A stretch of 64,000 nucleotides of DNA from a bacterium MS4 (GCA_000752215.1 CCFG01000017.1:62001-126000), one strand, 5' to 3'; positions 34,595 through 44,070 are shown, counted from the first letter of the stretch. Notes: generated by a model not told the origin, from the letters alone. Translations and numbers: made by a program.

Positions 34595-35611
34595 CTAACC
34601 TTCTTTCTTGGAAAATTTAATGCGGGGATCAATAAACGCGTAAACAACGTCTACGACAAGATTAATGAGCACGAAGATGCAAGCAATCAGAAGCACGACT
34701 CCCTGTACGACGGGGAAATCGGATTTCAGAATGCATTCCACGGTATAATTGCCGATACCCGGCCAGGAAAACACGGTTTCCGTCAAAACCGCTCCGCCCA
34801 GAAGAGAGCCGAGCTGGAGACCGATGACCGTCGTGACGGGGATCATCGCGTTGCGCAGCGCGTGGTGGGTAATCACTTTCCCTTCGGACACGCCCTTCGC
34901 CCGCGCCGTACGTATGTAATCCTGATTGAGCGTTTCCAGCATGCTGGAACGGGTCATCCTGGTGATAATCGCCATGGAGTACATGCCGAGCGCCAGCGCC
35001 GGCAGAATCAAATGCCGGAGCACGTCGACAAAAGCCTCCGTATCCCCAATGGCAAGCGTGTCGAACAGATAGAAGCCCGAAGCCGCCATGGGCTGCAGAA
35101 GCGGGTCGATTCGGCCGCCGGAGGGCAGGATATGCCACACGCCTGCAAACAGGATGATCAGCAGAATGCCCAGCCAGAAGATCGGCATGGAAACGCCGAT
35201 CAGCGCGAGCACCATTCCCGCGTGGTCAAAAAAGGAATTCTTTTTCACCGCGGAAATAACGCCGATGATGATGCCGAAAAGAGACGCGAAAATAATAGCG
35301 GCAATCGCAAGCTCGATCGTAGCCGGAAAACGCGAGAAAATCTCCTGTGTAACAGGAGTTTTTGTATAGTAAGACGTTCCGAGGTCGCCGGTGACGGCGC
35401 CCTTGATGAAATTAAAGAACTGGATATAAAGCGGGGCGTCCAGGCCGTTTGCCGCGCGCCACGCGTTGGCGGCTTCCACCGTAGCGTGCTGCCCCAGAAC
35501 GATCGGAGCCGGGTCCGGTGAAAAAACCCGCATGATTAAGAACACAATGACCGAAACTCCCAGCAGCACGGGAATCAGCATCAATATGCGCTTGACGATA
35601 TACTTGAACAT
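34595..35611 (-). CDS. oppB: Oligopeptide ABC transporter permease (OppB/DppB)
   Basis: 338 residues, six membrane helices starting with VKRILMLIPVLLGVSVIVFL. It has the usual extracellular loop after TM1 and the EAA motif YIRTARAKGVSEGKVITHHAL. It is separated from oppA by about 120 bases containing a GC-rich inverted repeat (TGCCGGA/TCCGGCA, 35649-35679) that may partly attenuate transcription so that the binding protein is made in excess. Confidence 0.93.
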   Translation of the reverse strand: MFKYIVKRILMLIPVLLGVSVIVFLIMRVFSPDPAPIVLGQHATVEAANAWRAANGLDAPLYIQFFNFIKGAVTGDLGTSYYTKTPVTQEIFSRFPATIELAIAAIIFASLFGIIIGVISAVKKNSFFDHAGMVLALIGVSMPIFWLGILLIILFAGVWHILPSGGRIDPLLQPMAASGFYLFDTLAIGDTEAFVDVLRHLILPALALGMYSMAIITRMTRSSMLETLNQDYIRTARAKGVSEGKVITHHALRNAMIPVTTVIGLQLGSLLGGAVLTETVFSWPGIGNYTVECILKSDFPVVQGVVLLIACIFVLINLVVDVVYAFIDPRIKFSKKEG

Positions 35612-35731
35612 TTACAACAACCTTTCGTTGTATCATAACAAACAAGGATGCCGGAAGTCGTATTGAACAACCTCCGGCAATTCATAGAATCATTTCAAAC
35701 GGAAATCTGCGTTTTGTCTACAAACACCAGT

Positions 35732-37330
35732 TTAGCTCTTGGAAACACCGGAAAGGAAGACAACACCGGTCATGTGGTAGTAGAAATCCTTTACGTTGCT
35801 TCTGTAGCCGCAAAGAGTCTTGCCATGGGAAATCGGGAGCCATACGGCTTCTTCGGCAGCTTTCTTTTCAAGATCCGTATAAATCTTGTTGCGCTCGTCG
35901 CCGGCCTTCGTGGCAAGGCCTTTCGCAATCATTGCTTTGAAGTCGGCGTTGTCATAGCGGGCAACGTTCATGGTCGGGTCTTTGTCGGCCATCAGGTTCA
36001 TGAAGTTATCCGGGTCGCCGTTGTCGCCCGTCCAGCCGTAGAAGCAGACATCGTAATCGCCTGCCTTGACCTTCTCTTTGTAGGTGGTCCAGTCATAAGC
36101 GTCGATCGTGGCTTCCACGCCCGCGTTGCGCAGGTAGCCCTGGATGGCTTCTGCAAGCGCCTGGCCGTTTGCGGTGTTATACGGTCTCGGGTTGGTGTAG
36201 GTAATCATGTGAAGCGTCTTTACGCCTGCTGCGGCGAGGGCGGATTTCGCGGCCGCCTGATCAAAAGAAACCTGCTTGATGCTTGCGTCGTAGCCCTCCA
36301 TAAAGGTAGGCAGGACGGAAGTAGCGGGGTCCGCATAGCCCTGATAAAGGCTCTTGACCAGTTCGGGAACATTAATGGCCTGGGAAACTGCCGCGCGGAC
36401 CTTCGCGTCGGTGAAGGGCGCTTTGGTAGTATTGTAAGCCAGATAGTTGATGTTCATGCCCGGAGCTTCGTAAATCTTGTTGCCCGCGCTTTCGATCTGG
36501 CTGACGACCGTTGCGTCGATTCCGTCGATCATATCGGCTTCGCCGTTGCTCAGGGCAACCACTCTTGCGGAGTTGTCTTTGATGAACTTGAAGATAACGT
36601 TCTTTGTCAGAGCTTTGGTGCCCCAGTACTCGTCGTTGCGTGTCAGAACAACGTTCTGGCCCTTGGTCCAGCTTACGAATTTGTACGGACCGGTGCCGAC
36701 AGGATGCTCATTGACGTTATTGCTGTTGTCCTTCAGCGCTTTGGGGCTGACCATCGGTGCGCCCAGGCACATGGCTAGGTTGTTTAAGAACGGTGTGCAG
36801 GCGGCTTTCATGTTGATTTTGACCGTGTTTTCATCCACGGCTTCAACATCCTTGACGGAGCCGAATACGAATCCGGCGTAGCCCATATCTTCCGTTACGT
36901 TCGGGGCAAGCTGACGGTCAATGTTGAATTTAACGGCTTCTGCGTTAAAATCGGTGCCGTCCTGAAATTTGACGCCCTTTTTCAGATGGAAGGTGTATGT
37001 AAGACCGTCGTCGCTGACATCCCAGCTTTCCGCAAGGGAAGGAAGAACCTTTGTGGAATCTTTGTCGTACTTTAAAAGACCTTCGTAAATGTTTACCATG
37101 ATCTTCGCGGATTCACCGTCATCCACGAGTGCCGGGTCCAGACCTCTGGGGTCGGCGCCCTGTGCGTAGATCAAGGTGTCCTGTGCTCTGCTTTTGCCGG
37201 TATCTGCCGCAGATGCCGCGCCACTCTCCGCCGCGGTACTGCTTTTGCTGCCGCCCGAGCAAGCCGTCAGACCGGCGCAGGCAATCACTGCCGCAAGAAC
37301 GGCAGCCAGCAGTCTTTTGCTCTTTTTCAT
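35732..37330 (-). CDS. oppA: Oligopeptide-binding lipoprotein (OppA/DppA type)
   Basis: 532 residues from ATG 37330 (AGAGG upstream). The lipoprotein signal ends at C24 (AGLTAC), followed by a Ser/Ala-rich linker. SBP family 5 (peptide-binding) landmarks: PRGLDPALVDDGESAKI, YTFHLKKGVKFQDGTDFNAE, and HPVGTGPYKFVSWTKGQ. Captures di- or oligopeptides outside the membrane and delivers them to OppBC. First gene of the operon; nickel or glutathione binding cannot be excluded, as these use the same fold. Confidence 0.93.
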   Translation of the reverse strand: MKKSKRLLAAVLAAVIACAGLTACSGGSKSSTAAESGAASAADTGKSRAQDTLIYAQGADPRGLDPALVDDGESAKIMVNIYEGLLKYDKDSTKVLPSLAESWDVSDDGLTYTFHLKKGVKFQDGTDFNAEAVKFNIDRQLAPNVTEDMGYAGFVFGSVKDVEAVDENTVKINMKAACTPFLNNLAMCLGAPMVSPKALKDNSNNVNEHPVGTGPYKFVSWTKGQNVVLTRNDEYWGTKALTKNVIFKFIKDNSARVVALSNGEADMIDGIDATVVSQIESAGNKIYEAPGMNINYLAYNTTKAPFTDAKVRAAVSQAINVPELVKSLYQGYADPATSVLPTFMEGYDASIKQVSFDQAAAKSALAAAGVKTLHMITYTNPRPYNTANGQALAEAIQGYLRNAGVEATIDAYDWTTYKEKVKAGDYDVCFYGWTGDNGDPDNFMNLMADKDPTMNVARYDNADFKAMIAKGLATKAGDERNKIYTDLEKKAAEEAVWLPISHGKTLCGYRSNVKDFYYHMTGVVFLSGVSKS

Positions 37331-37451
37331 TGTAAAACCTCTCTTCATCATTCTTTTATCCAATTTTTTGCTTTAACAGGATTTCGCTTTGACAGGGTTT
37401 CATAGTCACGCTTTTAAGCCAAAACACTGTAAATGGGGAAAGCAATGGGAT

Positions 37452-37488
37452 AAAAAGACAGGCGCCTAACACCATCAGTCAAGCGCCT
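37452..37488 (-). promoter_or_regulatory. Leader hairpin of the opp operon
   Basis: Arms AGGCGC (37460-37465) and GCGCCT (37483-37488) with a T5 tract on the minus exit, starting about 10 bases after the predicted transcription start and 120 bases before oppA. It looks like an early terminator or attenuator. It and the promoter are what 37331-37709 contains. Confidence 0.5.
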
Positions 37489-37505
37489 TTGCTTTAAACA
37501 AGCTT

Positions 37506-37534
37506 ATTTTATCATTTTATTTGCAAGTTTGCAA
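37506..37534 (-). promoter_or_regulatory. Promoter of the opp operon
   Basis: Minus strand TTGCAA (37529-37534), 17 bases, TAAAAT (37506-37511). Confidence 0.65.
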
Positions 37535-37709
37535 GAGTAAAGTTGCAGAATAATGCCAATAGTTTATGGAAATTACAGGTTCCTATAGAACATTTGCACA
37601 AAGCAGCAAAGAATATTCCTGACAGACCTGTTTCGATGATTTTTTCACGACCGGAACAAAGGGTATATCCCCCAAAATTTCCCCGCGTTTTCCGTCCTGA
37701 TAACCGAGC

Positions 37710-37811
37710 TTACAGCATTTCCAGTTGATTCTGCAGCAAGCTTGCGCTCCTCCCCACCGAAGGCGGGGAGGAGCGCATTTTATCTCGCAAACTGAAATGG
37801 AATTGCGCTAA
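37710..37811. repeat. Palindromic MITE-like repeat, copy C
   Basis: Ends TTACAGCA and TGCGCTAA; core hairpin of 15-bp arms with one mismatch (37744-37758, 37762-37776, GCGCTCCTCCCCACC). Its right end overlaps the stop codon of the Ig-like protein gene (37808-37810), so insertion may have set the C-terminus. Confidence 0.85.
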
Positions 37812-38434
37812 TAGACGGAAACACTGATGTCCGCCGCGGCTTTTGTCGTAGGGTCTATGGCATAAATGACCGCAGTCCCCCCGCCCACTGCCGTAATTTT
37901 TCCGGTGGACGCGTCTACGGTGGCCACGCCGGTGGAAGAGGACACCCACAAAAGCGAGGAAGCCTCCACCTTATTTCCGTTCAGCGTAATATTGTCCGGC
38001 GTATAGTCGCCGAATTTCGCGATTTTTACACTGCTCTGGGAAAACACAAGCCCCGAAGAGGAAACGGCAGGAGCTGCGGAGGAACCCGTTACGGTGACGG
38101 GCACCGTCGCGCTTGTCCAGTCGCTCTCCGCAAGGGTCCTGTAATAGTACCGCACCTTGGTTGTACCGGCGGCGACGGCGGTCATCACCACATGCCCCTG
38201 CGAGTCCGCCGAAGCCTTGATGATACTGTCGTCGTCGACCCACAGATAAATGACCCCGAAATACGCTTCGCTGACATAGCTGGTGTTCTGCACCAGCGAA
38301 ATCTCATTCAGTGTGACCGACGCGGCGCAGTTTTCATCGTTCAGCGCCGAATCCGCAAAAGCGGCGGCGGAAAAGCTTGCGAGCAGCAGCGCGATGACCG
38401 GAACCAGCACCGCGGTCCTCATTTTCTTTATCAT
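37808..38434 (-). CDS. Secreted bacterial Ig-like (BIG2) domain protein
   Basis: 208 residues, ATG 38434 after GGAGG. A signal peptide (MIKKMRTAVLVPVIALLLAS, cleavage near AFA) precedes two small beta-sandwich domains; the second has the Big_2 pattern LLWVSSSTGVATVDASTGKITAVGGGTAV. No anchor is visible, so it is released or bound through other proteins. The stop codon falls within repeat copy C. It lies on the same strand after the MacAB-like genes, 180 bases away with no clear terminator between, so read-through is possible. Confidence 0.8.
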   Translation of the reverse strand: MIKKMRTAVLVPVIALLLASFSAAAFADSALNDENCAASVTLNEISLVQNTSYVSEAYFGVIYLWVDDDSIIKASADSQGHVVMTAVAAGTTKVRYYYRTLAESDWTSATVPVTVTGSSAAPAVSSSGLVFSQSSVKIAKFGDYTPDNITLNGNKVEASSLLWVSSSTGVATVDASTGKITAVGGGTAVIYAIDPTTKAAADISVSVY

Positions 38435-38614
38435 GGCAGTTCCTCCATTCTCATAGGCCTTGTTTGTGAATTAAAAATCGACGGATTTTCGGAATAAAAT
38501 TGTGACTGACAAGGAAAAAAACGCAGGAATACTGCCCGTATGCCGAGCATTTTTGACGCGGTCAGACGCAATTTTAGCCGAATAAGACAAGACTCTTGAT
38601 TTTGCAAACAAGGC

Positions 38615-39304
38615 CTAGGCCGTAGCCGTCTCGTTTTCAAAAAGCTCGCCGTCGATAATATTGATGACCCGTTTCGCGTGGGACGCCACGTGCAGGTCAT
38701 GGGTAATCATCACGATGGTGTTTCCCATTTCATTGAGCTGGCTGAACAGCTTCAGGACCTCCTTGCCGGTTGCGGAGTCAAGCGCGCCCGTCGGTTCATC
38801 CGCCAAAAGGAGCTTCGGCCTGCCGACCAGCGCGCGGGCAATGGCGACCCGCTGCTGCTGGCCGCCGGAAAGCTCGTTCGGCTTATGGTGGATTCTTTGG
38901 TCCATTTCCAGCATCTCCAGTCTTTCCCTGGAAAGAGCCTCCGCCTTTTTACGGGTTTCCCCGCGGATCAGCAGGGGAAGCATGGTGTTCTGCAGCACGT
39001 CGTACTTCTGTATCAGGTGATATTTCTGAAAGATAAACCCAATCTGCTGATTTCTGAGATGCGTCAGCTGCGCGTCGTTCATCTGATGGACCGGCTGTCC
39101 CGTCAGAAAATATTCTCCGTCCTGAAAGCTGTCCATACAGCCTATAATATTCATCAGCGTGCTTTTTCCGGAGCCGGAGGGTCCCAGAACCGCAAGGTAT
39201 TCGCCCGATTCCACATCGAGTGAAATATGCTTGAGCACATCCAGGGTATCGCCGCCGACCTTATAGCATTTGTGGATTTTATTCATGGTGATGATATTTT
39301 CCAT
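38615..39304 (-). CDS. MacB-type ABC transporter ATPase
   Basis: 229 residues, LolD/MacB family. Walker A GPSGSGKST, Q-loop GFIFQKYHLI, signature ELSGGQQQRVAIARAL, Walker B LLLADEPTGALD, H-loop MITHDLHVA. It energises the FtsX-fold permease in the same operon. The order membrane-fusion protein, permease, lipoprotein, ATPase is seen here, with small gaps. Confidence 0.93.
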   Translation of the reverse strand: MENIITMNKIHKCYKVGGDTLDVLKHISLDVESGEYLAVLGPSGSGKSTLMNIIGCMDSFQDGEYFLTGQPVHQMNDAQLTHLRNQQIGFIFQKYHLIQKYDVLQNTMLPLLIRGETRKKAEALSRERLEMLEMDQRIHHKPNELSGGQQQRVAIARALVGRPKLLLADEPTGALDSATGKEVLKLFSQLNEMGNTIVMITHDLHVASHAKRVINIIDGELFENETATA

Positions 39305-39321
39305 TTCCGGCGCCCCTTCGT

Positions 39322-39984
39322 TTATTTCGATACAACGGCCACTTTAACGACCGTCAGCGTCCCGTTGACTTCCTTCTGCGAGATCCGCAGAACCATTCCC
39401 GCGCTAATACTGGAAAATCCGCTTGTGCGTTTCGTGGTCGTTCCCGCTGTGGCGGTACCGGCCGTTGTCTTGGTGGTAGAGCCGGATTTGGCCGAACCCG
39501 ACCGGTTGGCGGAGGTCCCCGTACCGGTCTGCCCGGCAGCAGTTCCGCCCGGCGTGCCTCCCTGCTGGGCGTTCCCCGTGCCTGCTCCGGCCGTTCCCCC
39601 GGCCTGCGCCGTACCCCCCGTACCGGAGCCCGAAAGGGAAAGCCCCACGGGTATCAGCAGCGTCTTTGTTTCGCCGGAGGATACGAATTCCCCCGAGGAA
39701 GAGCCGCTTGCCCCGGACATCGTTCCGAGCTCCAGTTCCACTTCATTCCCGACGATGGAAGTCACCTTCCCGATGATCTGATTCTGCGACTGCGAAGAGG
39801 AGTCTCCCTGCGCACCGCTGTCTTTTGTGCCCCTGCGCGTTCCTTCCTGCCGGTTTTCACGGCTCAGCCCGGACGTCGTCTGCTCCCCCGCGCTCTGGGA
39901 GGTCTTCCCCGACGAGCAGCCGGTGAGGGCGGATACCGCAACCAGCAGAACCATGAGGACGCATAAAGTTCTTCTTTTTATCAT
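39322..39984 (-). CDS. Low-complexity lipoprotein of the MacAB-like operon
   Basis: 220 residues. Lipoprotein signal with C23 (VSALTGC). A Ser/Gln-rich spacer, then IIGKVTSIVGNEVELELG (an OB-like strand pair), then about 80 residues of Gly/Thr/Ser-rich low complexity with GGT/AGT-type repeats, ending in a short conserved segment ISAGMVLRISQKEVNGTLTVVKV. Similar modules occur beside Firmicute MacAB-like systems. It may be an extracellular accessory of the exporter; no enzymatic motif is present. Confidence 0.75.
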   Translation of the reverse strand: MIKRRTLCVLMVLLVAVSALTGCSSGKTSQSAGEQTTSGLSRENRQEGTRRGTKDSGAQGDSSSQSQNQIIGKVTSIVGNEVELELGTMSGASGSSSGEFVSSGETKTLLIPVGLSLSGSGTGGTAQAGGTAGAGTGNAQQGGTPGGTAAGQTGTGTSANRSGSAKSGSTTKTTAGTATAGTTTKRTSGFSSISAGMVLRISQKEVNGTLTVVKVAVVSK

Positions 39985-39998
39985 GTTTACTCCTCCTT

Positions 39999-41363
39999 TT
40001 ATTCCTGCTGCAAAGCTTCGATCGGCGTAAGCTGGGCCGCCTTATAGGCGGGATAAAACCCGAACACCGTGCCGGTCACCACTGCGAACGCAAGCGCGAG
40101 AACGCCGCTCACGGCAAGCGGTTCCACCGTCATTCCTGCCATGCGCACCGCCGGGACAAGGGCAAACCCGGCAATGACACCGAGCACTCCGCCGAAGGTG
40201 CTCATAAAGTTTGCTTCCACCAGAAATTCCATCAGGATCTCCCTCTTGCTGCATCCCAGTGCCTTTAAAATGCCTATCTCCTGCGTGCGCTCTCTGACCG
40301 ACACAAACAGCACATTCATAATGCCGATACCGCCCACGATAAATACGATGATCGCGACGGCGATCAGCAGCATGGAAAGCGTGTTCGCCGAAGTGGTCGC
40401 CGCTTCCATTTCACTGCCCGCGTCCGTCAGGGTAAATCTTCCGTTCGGATAATTTTCCGTCAGTACCGCCGTAATATTGGTCATGGCGCTGGAAACCTCT
40501 TTCACATCTGAAGCGATCGCCATGATGGACGGGGTGGCCGTGCTGCCGAGTACGAATTTCTGCGCCGTGGAATAGGGCAGATAAATGGAATCGTCAGGGC
40601 TGACGCCGGACGAGACCGTTCCGATTTCCGAAAGCACGCCGACCACCGTATAGGTTTTCCCCTCGATCGTCAGCACGTCGCCGTAAGCGGCGTAGGCGCT
40701 GCCGAACAGTGTTTTCGCCAGACTGTTGCCGATGACCGCGACCTTATTCTTGCTGTCCTCGTCGTCCTGCGTAATAAAATCACCCTGCAGCAGCTCCAGA
40801 TTGCTGATATTCTGGTACTCCGGCAGGCAGCCGACGATCGTCTCGTCCGTTTCCTCGTCCAGATTATCCGTCAGCACCGCGCCCGTTCCGCTGAGGACGA
40901 TCGACGCGGATGAAAGGTCGGGCACATAAGAGAGGATATCCTCGACATCCGTCGTGGTAAGGGTCACGCCCTTTTGTCTGGTACTTCCCCCGCCCATCTG
41001 GCCGCCGCCCGGTATTCCGCCGCCTCCGCTCCGGCTTCCTCCGCCGCTGCCCCCACCTGTGCGGGTTCCTCCTCCAAAGCTTCCGCCTCCGCCGCCCATA
41101 TCACCCGGCGGCATCATTCCGCCGCCCATCCCGCCCGCCATCGCGTCGGCCATATCGGCTTCCGTGCTGACGGTCACATTGATCGCCCCAACGTTCAAAG
41201 TTTTAAACTGCTCCTGAACGTCCACCTCGCCCCCGTGCCCGATGGCAATGACCAGCACGATGGTCGCGGCGCCGACGATAATTCCGAGGGAGGTCAGCAT
41301 AACCTTGGTTTTGCTTTCCATGATATTGATCCATACCAGATGAAGGATTTCACTGAATCTCAT
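39999..41363 (-). CDS. MacB-like permease (FtsX/ABC3 family) with glycine-rich insert
   Basis: 454 residues. TM1 (about 22-45), a large extracellular domain (MacB-PCD), and three C-terminal helices with VPAVRMAGMTVEPLA and the closing PAYKAAQLTPIEALQ typical of the family. Residues about 72-130 form a Gly/Met/Ser-rich insert (GGMGGGMMPP, GGGGGSFGGG) not required by the fold. Its start overlaps the stop of the membrane-fusion gene by 4 bases (ATGA). It moves hydrophobic peptides or lipids outward by mechanotransmission. The substrate is unknown. Confidence 0.9.
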   Translation of the reverse strand: MRFSEILHLVWINIMESKTKVMLTSLGIIVGAATIVLVIAIGHGGEVDVQEQFKTLNVGAINVTVSTEADMADAMAGGMGGGMMPPGDMGGGGGSFGGGTRTGGGSGGGSRSGGGGIPGGGQMGGGSTRQKGVTLTTTDVEDILSYVPDLSSASIVLSGTGAVLTDNLDEETDETIVGCLPEYQNISNLELLQGDFITQDDEDSKNKVAVIGNSLAKTLFGSAYAAYGDVLTIEGKTYTVVGVLSEIGTVSSGVSPDDSIYLPYSTAQKFVLGSTATPSIMAIASDVKEVSSAMTNITAVLTENYPNGRFTLTDAGSEMEAATTSANTLSMLLIAVAIIVFIVGGIGIMNVLFVSVRERTQEIGILKALGCSKREILMEFLVEANFMSTFGGVLGVIAGFALVPAVRMAGMTVEPLAVSGVLALAFAVVTGTVFGFYPAYKAAQLTPIEALQQE

Positions 41364-43207
41364 GACTTTGTCACCGCGCTTTCGACCAGAACGGTTTCTC
41401 CTTCCTGCAGGCCGCTTACGATTTCAACGTACTGCCCGTTGGAGAACCCGGTTGTCACCGTCGTCTTTTTGGTCGTACCGTCCGCGTTTTTCACCAGCAC
41501 GCTGGAAACGCCGTCCTCAAAGGTAACGGCCTGATCGGAAACATACAGCACATCCTTTTTCTGCTTCTTGATAAACTCGACTTCCCCGCTCATGCCTACG
41601 AACACTTTCTTCGTATTGGAGTCGGTCATCTTTGCCGTGACCGCATAGGTAACGGAAGCGGACCCGCTGCGCGAGGGGGAAGCGGCGATGCTTTCCACCG
41701 CTGCGGGGAAGGTCTGGCCCTCATACGAGGTCAGCGTGATCTCCGCGTCCTGACCGATGGACAGGTCGGTGACGTCCTCTTCCGACAGGGAAACGGACAT
41801 GCTGACGGAGGAGGTTTTGGCAATCGTGATAATGGCTTCCCCCGCCTTTACGTCGCTTCCGTCGGTGTAGCTGACTGAGACGACGATCCCGTCGCAGGGA
41901 GAGGTAAGCACGCCATCTCCGTTAATCGCGCTGTTGACGTCGTCCAGTTCCCTTTGCAGGCTGTCGTACGTCTCCTGCTGGGTGGAAACCGCCTGCGCGA
42001 GCTGGTTGGCCGTCAGTTCATAGGTCGCTTCGGCGCCGGAGCCGTCGATCAGGCTGCTCTGCAGCGTCTGCTCCGCTTCGTCAATGCTCCCGGACGCGGA
42101 CTTCTGCGCTTTCTCCAGTGCAAACTGAGCCGTTTTTACTTCATTTTGGAGCGAGGTCACTTTGGAGTCAATTTCATCCGATGAAGCCGCCGTATCGCTG
42201 TCGTCGCTGCTGCTGGAGCTGGAACCGTACTTGCTCCGAAAGGTTTCATTGTAATCGTCATAAGCCGAGGAATAGTTATCATATTCCGCTGTGTAAAGGG
42301 ACACCTTCGTTTCCAGCGCCTCTTTTGCGGAAACCGTAGAGGCTATGTAGTCGGCATAATCGTTGTAGGCGTCCTTTGCCGCGTCGTATTCCGTTTCCGC
42401 CTCATCTTCCCCGTCGTCCTGCGCTTTGGCCAGGACCCACGCAGAATACGCGGAATTCTTCGCCGACTCCAGAGAGCTGAGCCCATCCAGAGCCGCTTTG
42501 TGGTCCTTTTCATACTGCTCCAGCTGATCCTCGTAGCTGCTCTTTGTCGTTTCCGTGTCGTCCCTCCACTTTTTCAGCTGCTTCAGCTTTGCGTAATCCG
42601 TGGGGTAGCTTTTCTGCAAAGCAAGGTATTTCGTAAGATCGTCCTGCTTTTCCTTGAGGTCCTCCTTTGCGGAAGTAATGTCGTTCTGAATCTGCGCCTT
42701 GTCCAGATATTCCTGCGTATACGCGTTGGCGGCGTCAGACCTGCTTTTTTCATAAGTAAGCTTTGCGGTCTTCAGCTTGCTGTCCTGATCGGCAAGAGCC
42801 TGTTCAAGGGAAAGCTTCGCCTCCGCCAGCTTCGTGCGGGAATCCAGCGTCCCGTCGGTCACGCTGTTCTGGTCCAGCTTTACCAGCGACTCTCCGTCCT
42901 TGACCGAATAGCCCACCTTCACAAGCACGCTGTCGATGGTGACATCCACCGGGAACGAAACGGTTTGCTCATCCAGCGCAACCGTACCGCTTTCGCTGGT
43001 CCCCACGGTTACGTCGCCCTTTTCAACGGTATACTCGCGGTAATTCACCGTATTCTGCGAAGCCTTGATCTGATGGAGATACAGCAGAACCGTTGTCAGA
43101 ACAGCAACACCCAGGACGGTGCCCGAGGCGATGATGATACACAATTTCCTGTGATTCTGAACCAAACTGAATACTTTATTCTTTATTTTGAGTGCTTTAT
43201 CTTTCAT
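41360..43207 (-). CDS. Membrane-fusion (HlyD/MacA-like) protein with long coiled coil
   Basis: 615 residues from ATG 43207 (GGAGG, six bases). TM anchor (about 23-43), a split lipoyl/beta-barrel domain (YTVEKGDVTVGTSESGTVAL ... LTSPCDGIVVSV), and an unusually long helical hairpin (about 120-400) rich in Lys/Glu/Asp/Ser, with a Ser/Asp-rich tip near SSSSSDDSD. Typical MacA is about 370 residues; the extra length lies in the hairpin. The distal part (VYASVTY... MSGEVEFIKKQ) is the barrel and membrane-proximal domain. In Gram-positives such proteins bridge the permease and the wall. First gene of the operon. Confidence 0.9.
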   Translation of the reverse strand: MKDKALKIKNKVFSLVQNHRKLCIIIASGTVLGVAVLTTVLLYLHQIKASQNTVNYREYTVEKGDVTVGTSESGTVALDEQTVSFPVDVTIDSVLVKVGYSVKDGESLVKLDQNSVTDGTLDSRTKLAEAKLSLEQALADQDSKLKTAKLTYEKSRSDAANAYTQEYLDKAQIQNDITSAKEDLKEKQDDLTKYLALQKSYPTDYAKLKQLKKWRDDTETTKSSYEDQLEQYEKDHKAALDGLSSLESAKNSAYSAWVLAKAQDDGEDEAETEYDAAKDAYNDYADYIASTVSAKEALETKVSLYTAEYDNYSSAYDDYNETFRSKYGSSSSSSDDSDTAASSDEIDSKVTSLQNEVKTAQFALEKAQKSASGSIDEAEQTLQSSLIDGSGAEATYELTANQLAQAVSTQQETYDSLQRELDDVNSAINGDGVLTSPCDGIVVSVSYTDGSDVKAGEAIITIAKTSSVSMSVSLSEEDVTDLSIGQDAEITLTSYEGQTFPAAVESIAASPSRSGSASVTYAVTAKMTDSNTKKVFVGMSGEVEFIKKQKKDVLYVSDQAVTFEDGVSSVLVKNADGTTKKTTVTTGFSNGQYVEIVSGLQEGETVLVESAVTKS

Positions 43208-43239
43208 AACTGACCTCCAATTTCCGCTTTCTACATCCA

Positions 43240-43272
43240 ATTATAGGAATTTAATCTTAACCGAAACCTAAA
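43240..43272 (-). promoter_or_regulatory. Promoter of the MacAB-like operon with direct repeats
   Basis: Minus strand TATAAT (43240-43245) has no good -35; instead TTTAGG and GTTAAG half-sites 11 bases apart (within 43251-43272) resemble OmpR-type activator sites. The response regulator encoded divergently is the likely activator (inference). Confidence 0.4.
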
Positions 43273-43374
43273 TTTTCGGCGCTTCACATAAATTTAAGCG
43301 CATCTTCACAAGACCATCACATGCGAAAAATGCGCTTCTGCTATAATACAGGAAAGACGGGTGGAGGGATTCGG

Positions 43375-44070
43375 ATGAAAATATTGCTTATAGAGAATGA
43401 TAAAAAAATCGCGGAAAAAATCGGCAGGCTGCTGATCCGGAACCGTTTTGAATATTTTTCCGCCTCCAGCGGGGAAAACGGAGCCGATGAAGCGATGAGC
43501 GGCATCTACGACGCGGTGATCCTGGACGTCTCGCTGCCGGACTGCAGCGGGCTGGAGGTACTCAAGCAGATACGGAAATCCGGCCACTCCATCCCCATCC
43601 TGATGCTGTCGCCGAAATGCGGAGTCAGCGACAAGGTCCGCGGGCTGAACGGCGGCGCCGACGACTTTATGGAAAGGCCGTTTGCGGAAGCCGAGCTGCT
43701 CGCAAGGCTCTGCGCGGTTTCCCGCAGGAAGGGGGAGCTGATTGCGGACACCCTGGCCTTCGGTGAATTGAAGCTGAACCTGAGCACCTACGAGCTGTCC
43801 GACACCGGAGAAAGCGTCCCCCTTTCCAACAAGGAATTCGAGCTGATGAAATTCTTTCTTTTGCAGGGACACAATGTCAGCAGCAAGGAAAATTTACTGA
43901 CGAAATTCTGGGGCTTTGAAAATTCCACGGCGGAAAACAGCCTCGAGGTACACATCACCTATCTGCGCCACAAGCTGAAACGGATTCATTCCGGCATCCG
44001 GATTCACTGCATCAAAAACGTCGGCTACCAGCTGATTACCGGCGAAAAAACAGCAGGAGCGGGGTTTTGA
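43375..44070 (+). CDS. OmpR-family response regulator (orphan)
   Basis: 231 residues from ATG 43375 (GGAGG upstream). Receiver domain with acidic pair E7/D9, phosphoacceptor D51 (VILDVSLPD), switch S79, and R101 in ERPF where the near-invariant lysine of the KP motif is expected; winged-helix effector (SNKEFELMKFFLLQGHNVSS ... HITYLRHKLK). A Lys-to-Arg change can impair phosphorylation signalling. No sensor kinase gene is adjacent. It is divergent from the MacAB-like operon, which it probably controls. Confidence 0.9.
   Translation: MKILLIENDKKIAEKIGRLLIRNRFEYFSASSGENGADEAMSGIYDAVILDVSLPDCSGLEVLKQIRKSGHSIPILMLSPKCGVSDKVRGLNGGADDFMERPFAEAELLARLCAVSRRKGELIADTLAFGELKLNLSTYELSDTGESVPLSNKEFELMKFFLLQGHNVSSKENLLTKFWGFENSTAENSLEVHITYLRHKLKRIHSGIRIHCIKNVGYQLITGEKTAGAGF

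Noticed and set aside
40954-41534. Proline-rich open frames opposite the MacB-like permease
   Set aside because: They are the complement of the glycine-rich insert; no ribosome site or independent coding signal.
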